Below are positions 1 through 5,896 of a stretch of DNA of 5,896 nt, piece after piece. The translations under genes and the position numbers were made by a program. The DNA is taken from positions 1 to 5,896 of the forward strand of contig JBEBBO010000130.1 of assembly GCA_041158345.1 (NCBI GenBank), in the 5' to 3' direction. Source of the stretch: UBA6136 sp041158345 (lineage in GTDB: Bacteria; Pseudomonadota; Gammaproteobacteria; Methylococcales; Methylococcaceae). A model generated the notes under the pieces. It had not been told where the DNA came from, did no database searches, and saw only the letters and a list, made by a program, of their open reading frames with translations. Every line of letters starts with the position of its first letter. Position 1 is the first letter of the stretch.

Positions 1-3000
1 AAGCGACAGCCCGGGAATATCTTTTCGAATTCATAGCCATAGAGTTGATCCAGGCAGGTGCCACAACTGACAACCACGGTTTTGATGTCGAGGTAGTTAA
101 GTGTGTTGGCAACCCGATGGAAAAGGACTCGATTATCCGTGGTGATTTTTTCCGCCTTATCGTTTTGTCCTGCTGCGCGTTGGGGATAGCCGCAGCACAA
201 ATAGCCGGGTGGGAGGACGGTCTGGACGCCCACGTGATAAAGCATTGCTTGAGTTGCTAGCCCGACTTGGGAGAATAGCCTTTCAGAGCCGCACCCTGGG
301 AAATAAAAAACGGCCTCAGTCTCAACGCGAGTCGCTTTGGGATCGCGAATGATCGGAACGATCTGATTGTCTTCGATATCCAGCAAGGCCCGGGCTGTTT
401 TGCTCGGAAGTTTGCTGGGCATTTTCTTGTTTACAAAGTGGATGACTTGTTCGCGAATCGGAGGACGTCCCAGAGAGGCTGGAGGATGCTGTGCCTGAGA
501 CTTGCCCAGAGGCGCAAGAAGGCTACTGGCCAGTCGTTGGGCGCGATATCCAAAATCCACCATGCCTGCTCGCAACAGTTTGATAGTGCCTGGCGTTGTC
601 GCATTCAGGAAGAGCATGGCAACGCTTTTCGTCGGATTAAAACTCTGCTTACCCATTTTGCGTAGCAGGTTGCGCATGTTCATCGATACTTCGCCAAAAT
701 CGATGTCGACTGGGCAAGGATTGAAGCACTTATGGCAAACCGTGCAATGGTCTGCAACGTCCTCGAATTCCTTCCAGTGCGTGATGGAGACGCCCCGGCG
801 CGTTTGCTCTTCGTAGAGGAACGCTTCGATCAGTAGTGAGGTCGCGAGAATCTTATTCCTTGGGGAATAGGGCAGGTTGGCCTTGGGGACGTGGGTTGCG
901 CAAACGGGCTTACATTTTCCACAACGAAGGCATGACTTCACGGAATCTGCAATCGCGCCAATGTCACTCTGCTTCATGATCAGAGACTCAAATCCCATCA
1001 GGCTGAATGACGGGGTGTATGCGCGCGTTAGGTCCCCACCAGGAAGCAATTTGCCCCGGTTAAAGTGCCCATGAGGATCAACCTTGGCCTTGTAGTTGTG
1101 GAATGGCGCGACTTCATCCGGTGTCAGGAATTCATATTTGGTAATGCCAATGCCATGCTCACCGGAAATGACACCACCGAGAGAGCGAGCTAATTCCATG
1201 ATGCGTTCGACCGTCTGATTGGCCTGTTGCAGCATCTCGTAATGATCCGAGTTCACGGGCAGGTTGGTATGCACGTTGCCATCCCCGGCGTGCATATGAA
1301 GTGCAACGAAAACGCGGCCCCGCAGGATCTCCCGATGAATGCTTTCGACGCGATCAATGACCGCCCGGAAATTGTCGCCTTCGAAAATGTCCTGGAATGG
1401 TTTTTTTAGCTCCTGTTTCCAAGAAATTCGAATGGAATGGTCCTGTAGGCGATGGAATAGCGTGGGCTTTTCGGTTCGATTGTTAAATTCACCCGCATGA
1501 ATGCCGAGGCCCTCAAAGTCGTTTTCTGCTGTCGGCAAGTCCAGATCCAGATGATCATGGATCCACTGCCAACGCGCGCTGACGCGATCAATGACAGTTA
1601 ATGCCCGTTGGCGACGCTCTCCAATCAGTTCATCCTTGTCGAGTCCTTCCTCATAAGAACGAACGGGCAACTCTCCGGAAACGAATTCCCTGAGCGCATC
1701 GCAGAGACGGAGCTTGTTTCGTATCGAAAGCTCGATATTGAATCGCTCAATGCCGTCGCAGTACTCTCCCATCCGGGGCAAAGGAATCACGACGTCTTCA
1801 TTAATTTTGAATGCGTTGGTATGTTTCGCGATGGCTGCCGTTCGCGCGCGGTCCAGCCAGAACGTTTTTCGACTTTCTGGGCTGATGGCGACGAAACCTT
1901 CGCCGGCGCGTGCGTTACAGATTCGAACGACTTCGCTGGTGGCACGGGCTACCGCATCCTCGTTATCGCCCACGATGTCGCCAATCAAAACCATTTTGGG
2001 GCGACCCCTTTTTTTGGCTTTTGTGGCGTACCCTACGGCGCGGACATACCGCTCATCGAGATGCTCTAGACCGGCCAGCATCACCCGGTCACTGCCGGTA
2101 TTCGGAAGGCTTTCGAGAAAGTCCCGGATTTCAACGATTGCCGGGACCGCTTCCCGGACTTGCCCGAAGAATTCGAGGCAGAAGGTTCGGGTAACTGGTG
2201 GCATTTCATGAAGAATCCAGGTCGCTGAGGTGATGATGCCATCACACCCTTCCTTCTGGATTCCTGGGAGGCCACCGAGGAATTTATCGGTCACATCCTT
2301 ACCCAGGCCCGTCTTTCTGAATCGTTCGCCCGGAATCGTGAGAGTCTCTTCATCCAGCAGGGTTTTGCCCTTGGGGTCGAAGCGCTTCAAGAGAAAACGG
2401 ACTTCTGGAACCAGATGGATCTTGCCGTAGTTATGGTCGAGGCGCTCAACTTCAAGCCAATTGCCATCCGGCGTGACCATGCGCCAAGACATGAGGTTGT
2501 CGAGAGCGGTGCCCCAGAGTACGGCTTTTTTGCCACCCGCATTCATGGCGACATTTCCACCAATGCAGGAGGCATCCGCGGATGTCGGATCGCAGGCAAA
2601 GACCAATCCCCGCGACTCAGCCGCCTCCATCGCACGTCGAGTCACGACGCCCGCTTCCGTATGAAGCAAGGGTCTGCCGTTATGCTCTGAGCGAACCGTC
2701 ATGCCGAGGAGTTTTTCGGTATTGATGATCGCTGAGAAGGGGGTCAATGGAACCGCGCCCCCGGTATAACCGGTGCCGCCGCCCCGAGGAATGATGGTCA
2801 GACCCAGTTCGATACACGATCTCACCAACGGTGCAATTTCTTCCTCGGTATCCGGAAAAAGCACAAGGAATGGGTATTCGACGCGCCAGTCTGTCGCATC
2901 GGTTACATGGGTCACACGGGCATAACCATCGAAATTGATATTGTCCTTTCGGGTATACCGGGACAATTGCTTCAAAGCCTTTTGTCGCAGGCGCCGTGTG

Positions 3001-3479
3001 GTGTCGAGGGTCGCTTCGAACTGATCCACCGCTCTGTTTGCCGCTTCAAGCAACGCGAGAACTTTTGGTACCCGGCCAGGATTCTCAACCTCGAGGGACT
3101 TGCGCCGTTCATCCATCTGCTGGAGACGGTGCCGTAAGGCGCCGAGGAGCGCTTTACGGCGCGAGCTGTTGTCGATCAGATCATCTTCGAGATAAGGGTT
3201 TCGCTGGATGACCCAAATATCCCCTAGCACTTCGAACAACATTTTGGATGAGCGTCCAGTGATGCGCTCTGCTCTTAATTCCTCGAGGATTTGCCAGTAT
3301 TCAGGCCCGAGCAGTCGAATCACCACTTCTCGGTCGGAGTATGACGTGTAGTTGTAGGGAATCTCCCTCAGGCGATCACTACCATCGGACGCCTTGTGTG
3401 GTTTTTGTTCGAGGGGGGGGATGTTAGTCGGCGGCGTCCCGGCGATCTCGCCGGGGTGCTCATTTGAATGGACGGTCAC
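1..3479 (-). CDS. DUF3683 / FAD-linked oxidase / Fe-S (CCG-domain) fusion dehydrogenase, C-terminus cut by window edge
   Basis: Probable D-2-hydroxyacid dehydrogenase that passes electrons from FAD through Fe-S clusters to a respiratory acceptor. No signal peptide or membrane segment is evident, so it is likely cytoplasmic or membrane-peripheral. I translated the frame codon by codon: it is open from the GTG at 3479 to position 3, giving 1,159 residues. Order: a non-conserved, proline-containing leader (1-37); a DUF3683-like region opening REIPYNYTSYSDRE (38 to about 170); an FAD_binding_4 domain with PRGGGTGYTGG (231-241) and CIGGNVAMNAGG (305-316); an FAD-oxidase C domain with HAGDGNVHTN (730-739) and GEHGIG (773-778); two ferredoxin-like CxxCxxCxxxC motifs (C850/853/856/860 and C912/915/918/922); a first CCG module (C1063, C1095-C1096) and the start of a second (C1139, C1142). 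H730, H737, N739, E774 and H775 fit the metal/substrate site known in D-2-hydroxyglutarate and D-lactate dehydrogenases. Related proteins, as I recall, run near 1,270-1,300 residues, so about 120 are missing. GTG is the only usual start between the glnK stop and the conserved body; no clear Shine-Dalgarno precedes it, suggesting coupling to glnK. It resembles a GlcD+GlcF fusion (compare YdiJ). Substrate unproven. Confidence 0.93.
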   Translation of the reverse strand, partial: MTVHSNEHPGEIAGTPPTNIPPLEQKPHKASDGSDRLREIPYNYTSYSDREVVIRLLGPEYWQILEELRAERITGRSSKMLFEVLGDIWVIQRNPYLEDDLIDNSSRRKALLGALRHRLQQMDERRKSLEVENPGRVPKVLALLEAANRAVDQFEATLDTTRRLRQKALKQLSRYTRKDNINFDGYARVTHVTDATDWRVEYPFLVLFPDTEEEIAPLVRSCIELGLTIIPRGGGTGYTGGAVPLTPFSAIINTEKLLGMTVRSEHNGRPLLHTEAGVVTRRAMEAAESRGLVFACDPTSADASCIGGNVAMNAGGKKAVLWGTALDNLMSWRMVTPDGNWLEVERLDHNYGKIHLVPEVRFLLKRFDPKGKTLLDEETLTIPGERFRKTGLGKDVTDKFLGGLPGIQKEGCDGIITSATWILHEMPPVTRTFCLEFFGQVREAVPAIVEIRDFLESLPNTGSDRVMLAGLEHLDERYVRAVGYATKAKKRGRPKMVLIGDIVGDNEDAVARATSEVVRICNARAGEGFVAISPESRKTFWLDRARTAAIAKHTNAFKINEDVVIPLPRMGEYCDGIERFNIELSIRNKLRLCDALREFVSGELPVRSYEEGLDKDELIGERRQRALTVIDRVSARWQWIHDHLDLDLPTAENDFEGLGIHAGEFNNRTEKPTLFHRLQDHSIRISWKQELKKPFQDIFEGDNFRAVIDRVESIHREILRGRVFVALHMHAGDGNVHTNLPVNSDHYEMLQQANQTVERIMELARSLGGVISGEHGIGITKYEFLTPDEVAPFHNYKAKVDPHGHFNRGKLLPGGDLTRAYTPSFSLMGFESLIMKQSDIGAIADSVKSCLRCGKCKPVCATHVPKANLPYSPRNKILATSLLIEAFLYEEQTRRGVSITHWKEFEDVADHCTVCHKCFNPCPVDIDFGEVSMNMRNLLRKMGKQSFNPTKSVAMLFLNATTPGTIKLLRAGMVDFGYRAQRLASSLLAPLGKSQAQHPPASLGRPPIREQVIHFVNKKMPSKLPSKTARALLDIEDNQIVPIIRDPKATRVETEAVFYFPGCGSERLFSQVGLATQAMLYHVGVQTVLPPGYLCCGYPQRAAGQNDKAEKITTDNRVLFHRVANTLNYLDIKTVVVSCGTCLDQLYGYEFEKIFPGCR
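3438..3455 (-). repeat. GC-rich inverted repeat at the glnK/oxidase junction
   Basis: CCCGGCGA and TCGCCGGG form perfect 8-base arms around two bases, giving a stable RNA hairpin (effectively 7 bp with a 4-base loop). It lies 40 bases after the glnK stop and just inside the oxidase gene if GTG 3479 is the start. No T-run follows on the minus strand, so it is not a standard intrinsic terminator. It could be an RNA-processing or translation-control element, or simply GC-rich coding sequence. The hairpin is seen; a role is inferred. Confidence 0.4.
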
Positions 3480-3494
3480 GGTGTCGTTGGTTGC

Positions 3495-3833
3495 TCAGAG
3501 GGCCTGCTCGCCTGTTTCGCTGGTCCGAATACGAATGACTTGCTCAAGATTACTCACGAAAATTTTGCCGTCACCGATTTTTCCGGTATTGGCGGCTCTG
3601 ATGATGCACTCTATGGATTGATCGAGCAGCGCATCGCTGACCGCAACTTCAATTTTGACTTTGGGTAGGAAGTCCACAACGTACTCTGCCCCTCTATAAA
3701 GTTCGGTGTGTCCCTTCTGTCGCCCAAACCCCTTCACTTCAGTCACCGTGATACCTGTGATCCCAAGTTCCGAGAGCGCCTCTCGAACGTCATCAAGTTT
3801 GAATGGTTTAATTATTGAAGTGATCAGTTTCAT
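3495..3833 (-). CDS. glnK: Nitrogen regulatory protein P-II, GlnK type
   Basis: Small trimeric PII signalling protein of the cytoplasm. It senses 2-oxoglutarate and ATP/ADP and binds targets such as the AmtB ammonium channel, the GlnE/GlnD adenylylation system or NtrB. The 112-residue product has the standard length. It contains the T-loop block KGFGRQKGHTELYRGAEY (34-51) with the uridylylation tyrosine Y51, and the C-terminal signature TGKIGDGKIFV (83-93) with K90, then R101 and R103 for nucleotide binding. MKLITSIIKPFKLDDV (L3, D14-D15) resembles GlnK more than GlnB, though the two are hard to separate by eye. The frame extends 16 codons upstream to 3881, but the ATG at 3833 is chosen because GGAGG at 3838-3842 precedes it and the family starts here. 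No amtB is next to it; instead the large oxidase begins 15 bases downstream in the same frame, which is unusual context. Nothing in the sequence looks degraded. Confidence 0.96.
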   Translation of the reverse strand: MKLITSIIKPFKLDDVREALSELGITGITVTEVKGFGRQKGHTELYRGAEYVVDFLPKVKIEVAVSDALLDQSIECIIRAANTGKIGDGKIFVSNLEQVIRIRTSETGEQAL

Positions 3834-3837
3834 GTTT

Positions 3838-3842
3838 CCTCC
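3838..3842 (-). promoter_or_regulatory. Shine-Dalgarno of glnK
   Basis: GGAGG on the minus strand, four bases before the ATG at 3833. It decides the start against the longer in-frame extension to 3881, which has no conserved residues. Confidence 0.75.
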
Positions 3843-3885
3843 ACAAGGCGTTGGCGGTGGCGTGGTCTGGACATTCAGCATTCAA

Positions 3886-3894
3886 ATTCTAGCA
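3886..3894 (-). promoter_or_regulatory. Possible extended -10 promoter of glnK
   Basis: The minus strand reads TGCTAGAAT, a TGn extended -10 with one mismatch to TATAAT. It would start transcription near 3879, about 46 bases before the glnK ATG. No convincing -35 hexamer lies at 17 bases. A sigma-54 type -24/-12 pair with GG-N10-GC spacing, often seen before glnK, was looked for and not found in this 82-base gap. Moderate to weak call from pattern alone. Confidence 0.35.
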
Positions 3895-3915
3895 CCATGA
3901 ACAACCGATGTTGCC

Positions 3916-4695
3916 TCAGTGTGACGGTCTTTCATGCGTCCGTTTGCTCAAAAGAGAGTCCTTGGCTTGATTGATGCGTGAAGCCAAATAATCGGAGCCT
4001 CCGCGGTCCGGATGCACTTTTTGTATGAGTCGACGATGCGCAGCAACGATGTCCTCCTCGGAGGCGCTGGAATCTAGCCCCAGAATACTCAATGCCTCTT
4101 CCCGATCCAGTTCGAGATTCGCGTTCGATCGCGTGTTTTGGCTGTCTGATTGCCAGTGATGACCGAAATGTCGCTCGATAAATGCGGCGAGAAGTTTGGC
4201 TGAGTCCTCATCATCTCGTAAATAGAACGAATAGAGATCGACCAGGGCTTTCATTGACAGGGAGGAGAGTAGTCTCCCCTCATGGGGTCCTTGGAGAATC
4301 GTCCCATCCATATGGCCGGTCTGATGATCCAATGTCATGGCGAGGTATGCCGTCTGTGCGGATGAGCGTTGTCTTTCGTTTTTCGGCGAATTTTGAGGAT
4401 ACTCTTCGCGGCCTTTGAGGTGATTGAGCCACTCGGGAAGATATCGGGCGAGTAACGGGGTGATTAGCGGCATAAGTCGCGATACCAAAGCGATAAAGGC
4501 TGCAGCGACTGCCCCGAAAAGGGGGATCAACAAGCCAAGTTTACCGGTGAGCGCGAGCAGAAGAAGCACCAAAATGCCCAGGGCAATTAGCGATTGGTGG
4601 GTAGCGCTAAGGCGAGCCAGCGGCGTATCCCTCAGCTTACCCCGCAAGAAAATCACGGTAGCAATGACCAGCAGGAATAGAATAGATTGCAACAT
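3916..4695 (-). CDS. Membrane-anchored J-domain (DnaJ-like) protein
   Basis: Probable inner-membrane co-chaperone that recruits and stimulates a DnaK-type Hsp70 at the membrane. In the 259-residue product, hydrophobic segments lie at about 2-18, 34-51 and 54-85. A charged linker follows (about 92-115). Next is a conserved-looking block, TAYLAMTLDHQTGHMDG, continuing through residues rich in L, D and E; I recognise this from other DnaJ-domain membrane proteins of proteobacteria. The J domain starts near residue 197 (REEALSILGLDSSASEEDI) and carries the essential HPD triad at 228-230 followed by RGGS, close to the C-terminus as in the Tim14/Pam18 and DjlA-like layout. There is no G/F region and no zinc-finger domain, so it is not DnaJ itself. 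ATG 4695 is used because the first membrane segment begins straight after it; its Shine-Dalgarno is weak. The gene lies 82 bases upstream of glnK, same strand. An IS5-group element lies just upstream and probably displaced its native promoter. The client is unknown. Confidence 0.85.
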   Translation of the reverse strand: MLQSILFLLVIATVIFLRGKLRDTPLARLSATHQSLIALGILVLLLLALTGKLGLLIPLFGAVAAAFIALVSRLMPLITPLLARYLPEWLNHLKGREEYPQNSPKNERQRSSAQTAYLAMTLDHQTGHMDGTILQGPHEGRLLSSLSMKALVDLYSFYLRDDEDSAKLLAAFIERHFGHHWQSDSQNTRSNANLELDREEALSILGLDSSASEEDIVAAHRRLIQKVHPDRGGSDYLASRINQAKDSLLSKRTHERPSH

Positions 4696-4738
4696 CGCTC
4701 AGATTTTCGAACTTACAACGAGATTCTCTGCAGTCTAA
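4696..4738. other. Short leader between the insertion sequence and the J-domain gene
   Basis: About 43 bases between the ATG of the J-domain gene and the inferred left end of the insertion sequence. It ends in CTAA at 4735-4738, which fits the YTAR target that IS5-group elements duplicate. I see no convincing -35/-10 pair here; weak minus-strand candidates straddle the junction. Confidence 0.4.
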
Positions 4739-4762
4739 GGAATCACGGATTAATGCGGTTAT

Positions 4763-4794
4763 GGCTCACGTGTGAGTCCAAAAACCTGGTTTTT
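4763..4794. repeat. Two adjacent short palindromes in the IS left end
   Basis: CTCAC-GT-GTGAG (within 4763-4779) is followed directly by AAAAACC-T-GGTTTTT (4780-4794). Read on the plus strand, the second ends in a T-run and might weaken transcription entering the element from outside. They could equally be subterminal transposase-binding sites. Both roles are inferred. Confidence 0.35.
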
Positions 4795-4897
4795 TGAAAG
4801 AACATGGGCTCGAATGGTCATAAATCACGCTCGATATGTCGAAAAGGGTCGGCTTTCACGCCCAGCGTTGATTTTTGGGCGCACTGACGCTGATAGT

Positions 4898-5875
4898 TCA
4901 TGCCAGTCCCCCAGCCATTACCTTTTTGCGGGTCATGTATACGTTGGCCAAAGCGAACAGCACTCGCCATTGGCTTTCATTCTTCGCAATGCCGCGATAG
5001 CGGGTTTTCCGATGGCCAAAGAGATTTTTGACAACGTGAAACGGATGTTCGACGCGCGCCCTGACGCTGGCTTTCAGTCGTTCCGCGTATTGGGTCAATC
5101 CTTTGACTTCGCCCTCAGGAAGCTTCTTCACCTGGCCGCGCTTACGGGCAACGTGCCAATCGATGTCCTTGCCCTCATTCTCGGGTCGCTTCGCGGCACC
5201 CGTGTAGCCCGCATCTGCAAAGACAATCTTGTCATCCGACCGAAGCAACTGTCCTGCCATGGCGACATCGCTCACATTGGCTGCAGTTCCTACAGCGGTG
5301 TGAGTGAGGCCTGAGATGACATCGACGCCCACATGCATCTTCATCCCGAAGTGCCACTCGTTGCCCTTCTTGGCTTGGTGCATCTCTGGGTCGCGGGTTT
5401 TGTCCTTGTTCTTGGTCGAAGGGGGAGCCGCTATAAGCGTTGCATCCACGATGGTCCCCTCTCTGAGCATCAACCCTTTGTCAGCCAGGAGGGCATTGAT
5501 TTGATCCAGAATCTTGGGAGCCAGTTCGTTCTCTTCCAGCAGATGGCGGAAGTTCTTCAGCGTTGTGGAGTCCGGCACGCGCTCGGAGGTCAGGTCGATG
5601 CCGACAAACCGCGCAAGCACAGGCATGTCATAGAGGGCATCTTCAGTGCCTTCGTCGGAGAAGTTGTACCAGAGTTGCACGAAATAGAGGCGCAGCATTC
5701 GTTCAATGCCGATCGGCGGACGGCCACGTTTACCCGTCGGGTAGAACGGTTCGATCAACGCCACCAAGAGCTCCCAAGGAATCGACTTCTCCATTTGAGA
5801 GAGGAAGACCTCGCGGCGTGTCTGACGAGACTTGTTTTGAAGAAGCACGTCCAGAAAGCTGGTTTGTTGCTGCAT
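4898..5875 (-). CDS. IS5-group DDE transposase
   Basis: Cut-and-paste type transposase that acts on the ends of its own insertion sequence. At 325 residues it is essentially the length of E. coli IS5 transposase (326), which it resembles along its whole length. The N-terminal region RQTRREVFLSQMEKSIPW (17-34) and RGRPPIGIERMLRLYFVQLW (50-69) matches the helical DUF772-type DNA-binding part. PDSTTLKNFRHLLE is at 101-114. The DDE catalytic residues are D144 (GTIVDATLI), D221 (FADAGY) and E276, with R272 and K283 in the RARVEHPFHVVK block. DPEMHQAKKGN (162-172) is a typical IS5 stretch. No frameshift or internal stop is present, so the enzyme should be functional. No obvious Shine-Dalgarno precedes ATG 5875, in keeping with the usual low transposase expression. 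It reads toward the J-domain gene, so its transcripts could run on into host genes. The plus-strand open frames across it are shadows. Confidence 0.95.
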   Translation of the reverse strand: MQQQTSFLDVLLQNKSRQTRREVFLSQMEKSIPWELLVALIEPFYPTGKRGRPPIGIERMLRLYFVQLWYNFSDEGTEDALYDMPVLARFVGIDLTSERVPDSTTLKNFRHLLEENELAPKILDQINALLADKGLMLREGTIVDATLIAAPPSTKNKDKTRDPEMHQAKKGNEWHFGMKMHVGVDVISGLTHTAVGTAANVSDVAMAGQLLRSDDKIVFADAGYTGAAKRPENEGKDIDWHVARKRGQVKKLPEGEVKGLTQYAERLKASVRARVEHPFHVVKNLFGHRKTRYRGIAKNESQWRVLFALANVYMTRKKVMAGGLA

Positions 5876-5896
5876 CGTTTTACGTTGATTGGCGGT

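Larger units (their letters stand above)
4739..5896 (-). mobile_element. IS5-family insertion sequence (IS5 group), right end beyond window
   Basis: The element is identified by its transposase. The left end is inferred at 4739, where GGAATCACGGATTAATGCGG follows CTAA. E. coli IS5 also begins with GGAA, duplicates a YTAR tetranucleotide, and has about 146 bases between transposase stop and tip; here the gap is 159. By the same comparison the right tip should lie some 40-50 bases past the window, so the second inverted repeat cannot be checked here. Bases 4739-4897 hold no gene, only two short palindromes. The transposase is intact, so the element may be active or recently inserted. Confidence 0.7.

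Noticed and set aside
1406..1591. Minus-strand 61-codon open frame
   Set aside because: It is in a different frame from the oxidase coding sequence that covers the same bases and has no motif.
1608..2211. Plus-strand open frames of 153 and 165 codons
   Set aside because: They lie antisense to the continuous oxidase frame, have no recognisable motifs, and overlap each other in different frames; they are shadows.
3413..3455. GC hairpin plus homopolymer as an intrinsic terminator of glnK
   Set aside because: On the transcribed strand the stem is followed by GC-rich sequence and a C-run, not by T residues.
3834..3881. Sixteen-codon N-terminal extension of the PII protein
   Set aside because: Not conserved in the family and runs through the Shine-Dalgarno; ATG 3833 is the standard start.
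4772..5314. Plus-strand open frame of 180 codons over the IS
   Set aside because: Antisense to the intact transposase with no family resemblance. Small antisense frames are a known by-product of IS5-type sequences, so I do not call a gene.
1..5896. CRISPR array, tRNA, toxin-antitoxin or phage-defence system
   Set aside because: No direct-repeat array, tRNA-like fold or defence-family motif was seen on either strand; the space is taken up by the four genes described.

Overview
The window looks chromosomal and proteobacterial, most likely beta- or gamma-class. The evidence is a GlnK-type PII protein of the proteobacterial pattern, a DUF3683-type FAD/Fe-S oxidase and an IS5-group insertion sequence. 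Base composition is roughly balanced to slightly G+C-rich by eye. I cannot name the species. All four genes read on the minus strand, so transcription runs right to left.

Layout from right (upstream) to left (downstream). (1) About 4739 to the right edge is an IS5-group insertion sequence with an intact 325-residue DDE transposase; its right terminal repeat lies beyond the window. (2) About 43 bases past its inferred left end begins a 259-residue membrane protein with a C-terminal J domain. (3) After an 82-base gap holding a possible extended -10 promoter and a good Shine-Dalgarno comes a 112-residue PII signal protein, glnK-like, with all the usual signature residues. (4) Fifteen bases after the PII stop, in the same frame, a GTG opens a very long gene. 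It stays open through more than 1,150 codons and leaves the window at position 1. It is a fusion of DUF3683, a GlcD-like FAD-linked oxidase and a GlcF-like Fe-S/CCG electron-transfer module. It fills more than half of the window. Because its stop lies outside, a search for complete start-to-stop reading frames would miss it and show only antisense shadows there.

Working together: the PII gene and the oxidase are almost certainly co-transcribed. PII proteins sense 2-oxoglutarate and ATP/ADP. Oxidases of this architecture oxidise D-2-hydroxyacids, and 2-oxoglutarate would be the product if the substrate were D-2-hydroxyglutarate. A metabolic link is therefore plausible, but it is inference. The membrane J-domain gene may share transcripts, and its upstream region appears to have been replaced by the insertion sequence.

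Other points worth a look are a run of eight G (eight C in the mRNA) early in the oxidase gene with alternative starts in two frames, and a strong GC hairpin at the PII/oxidase junction. I found no tRNA, rRNA, CRISPR array or classical defence system.
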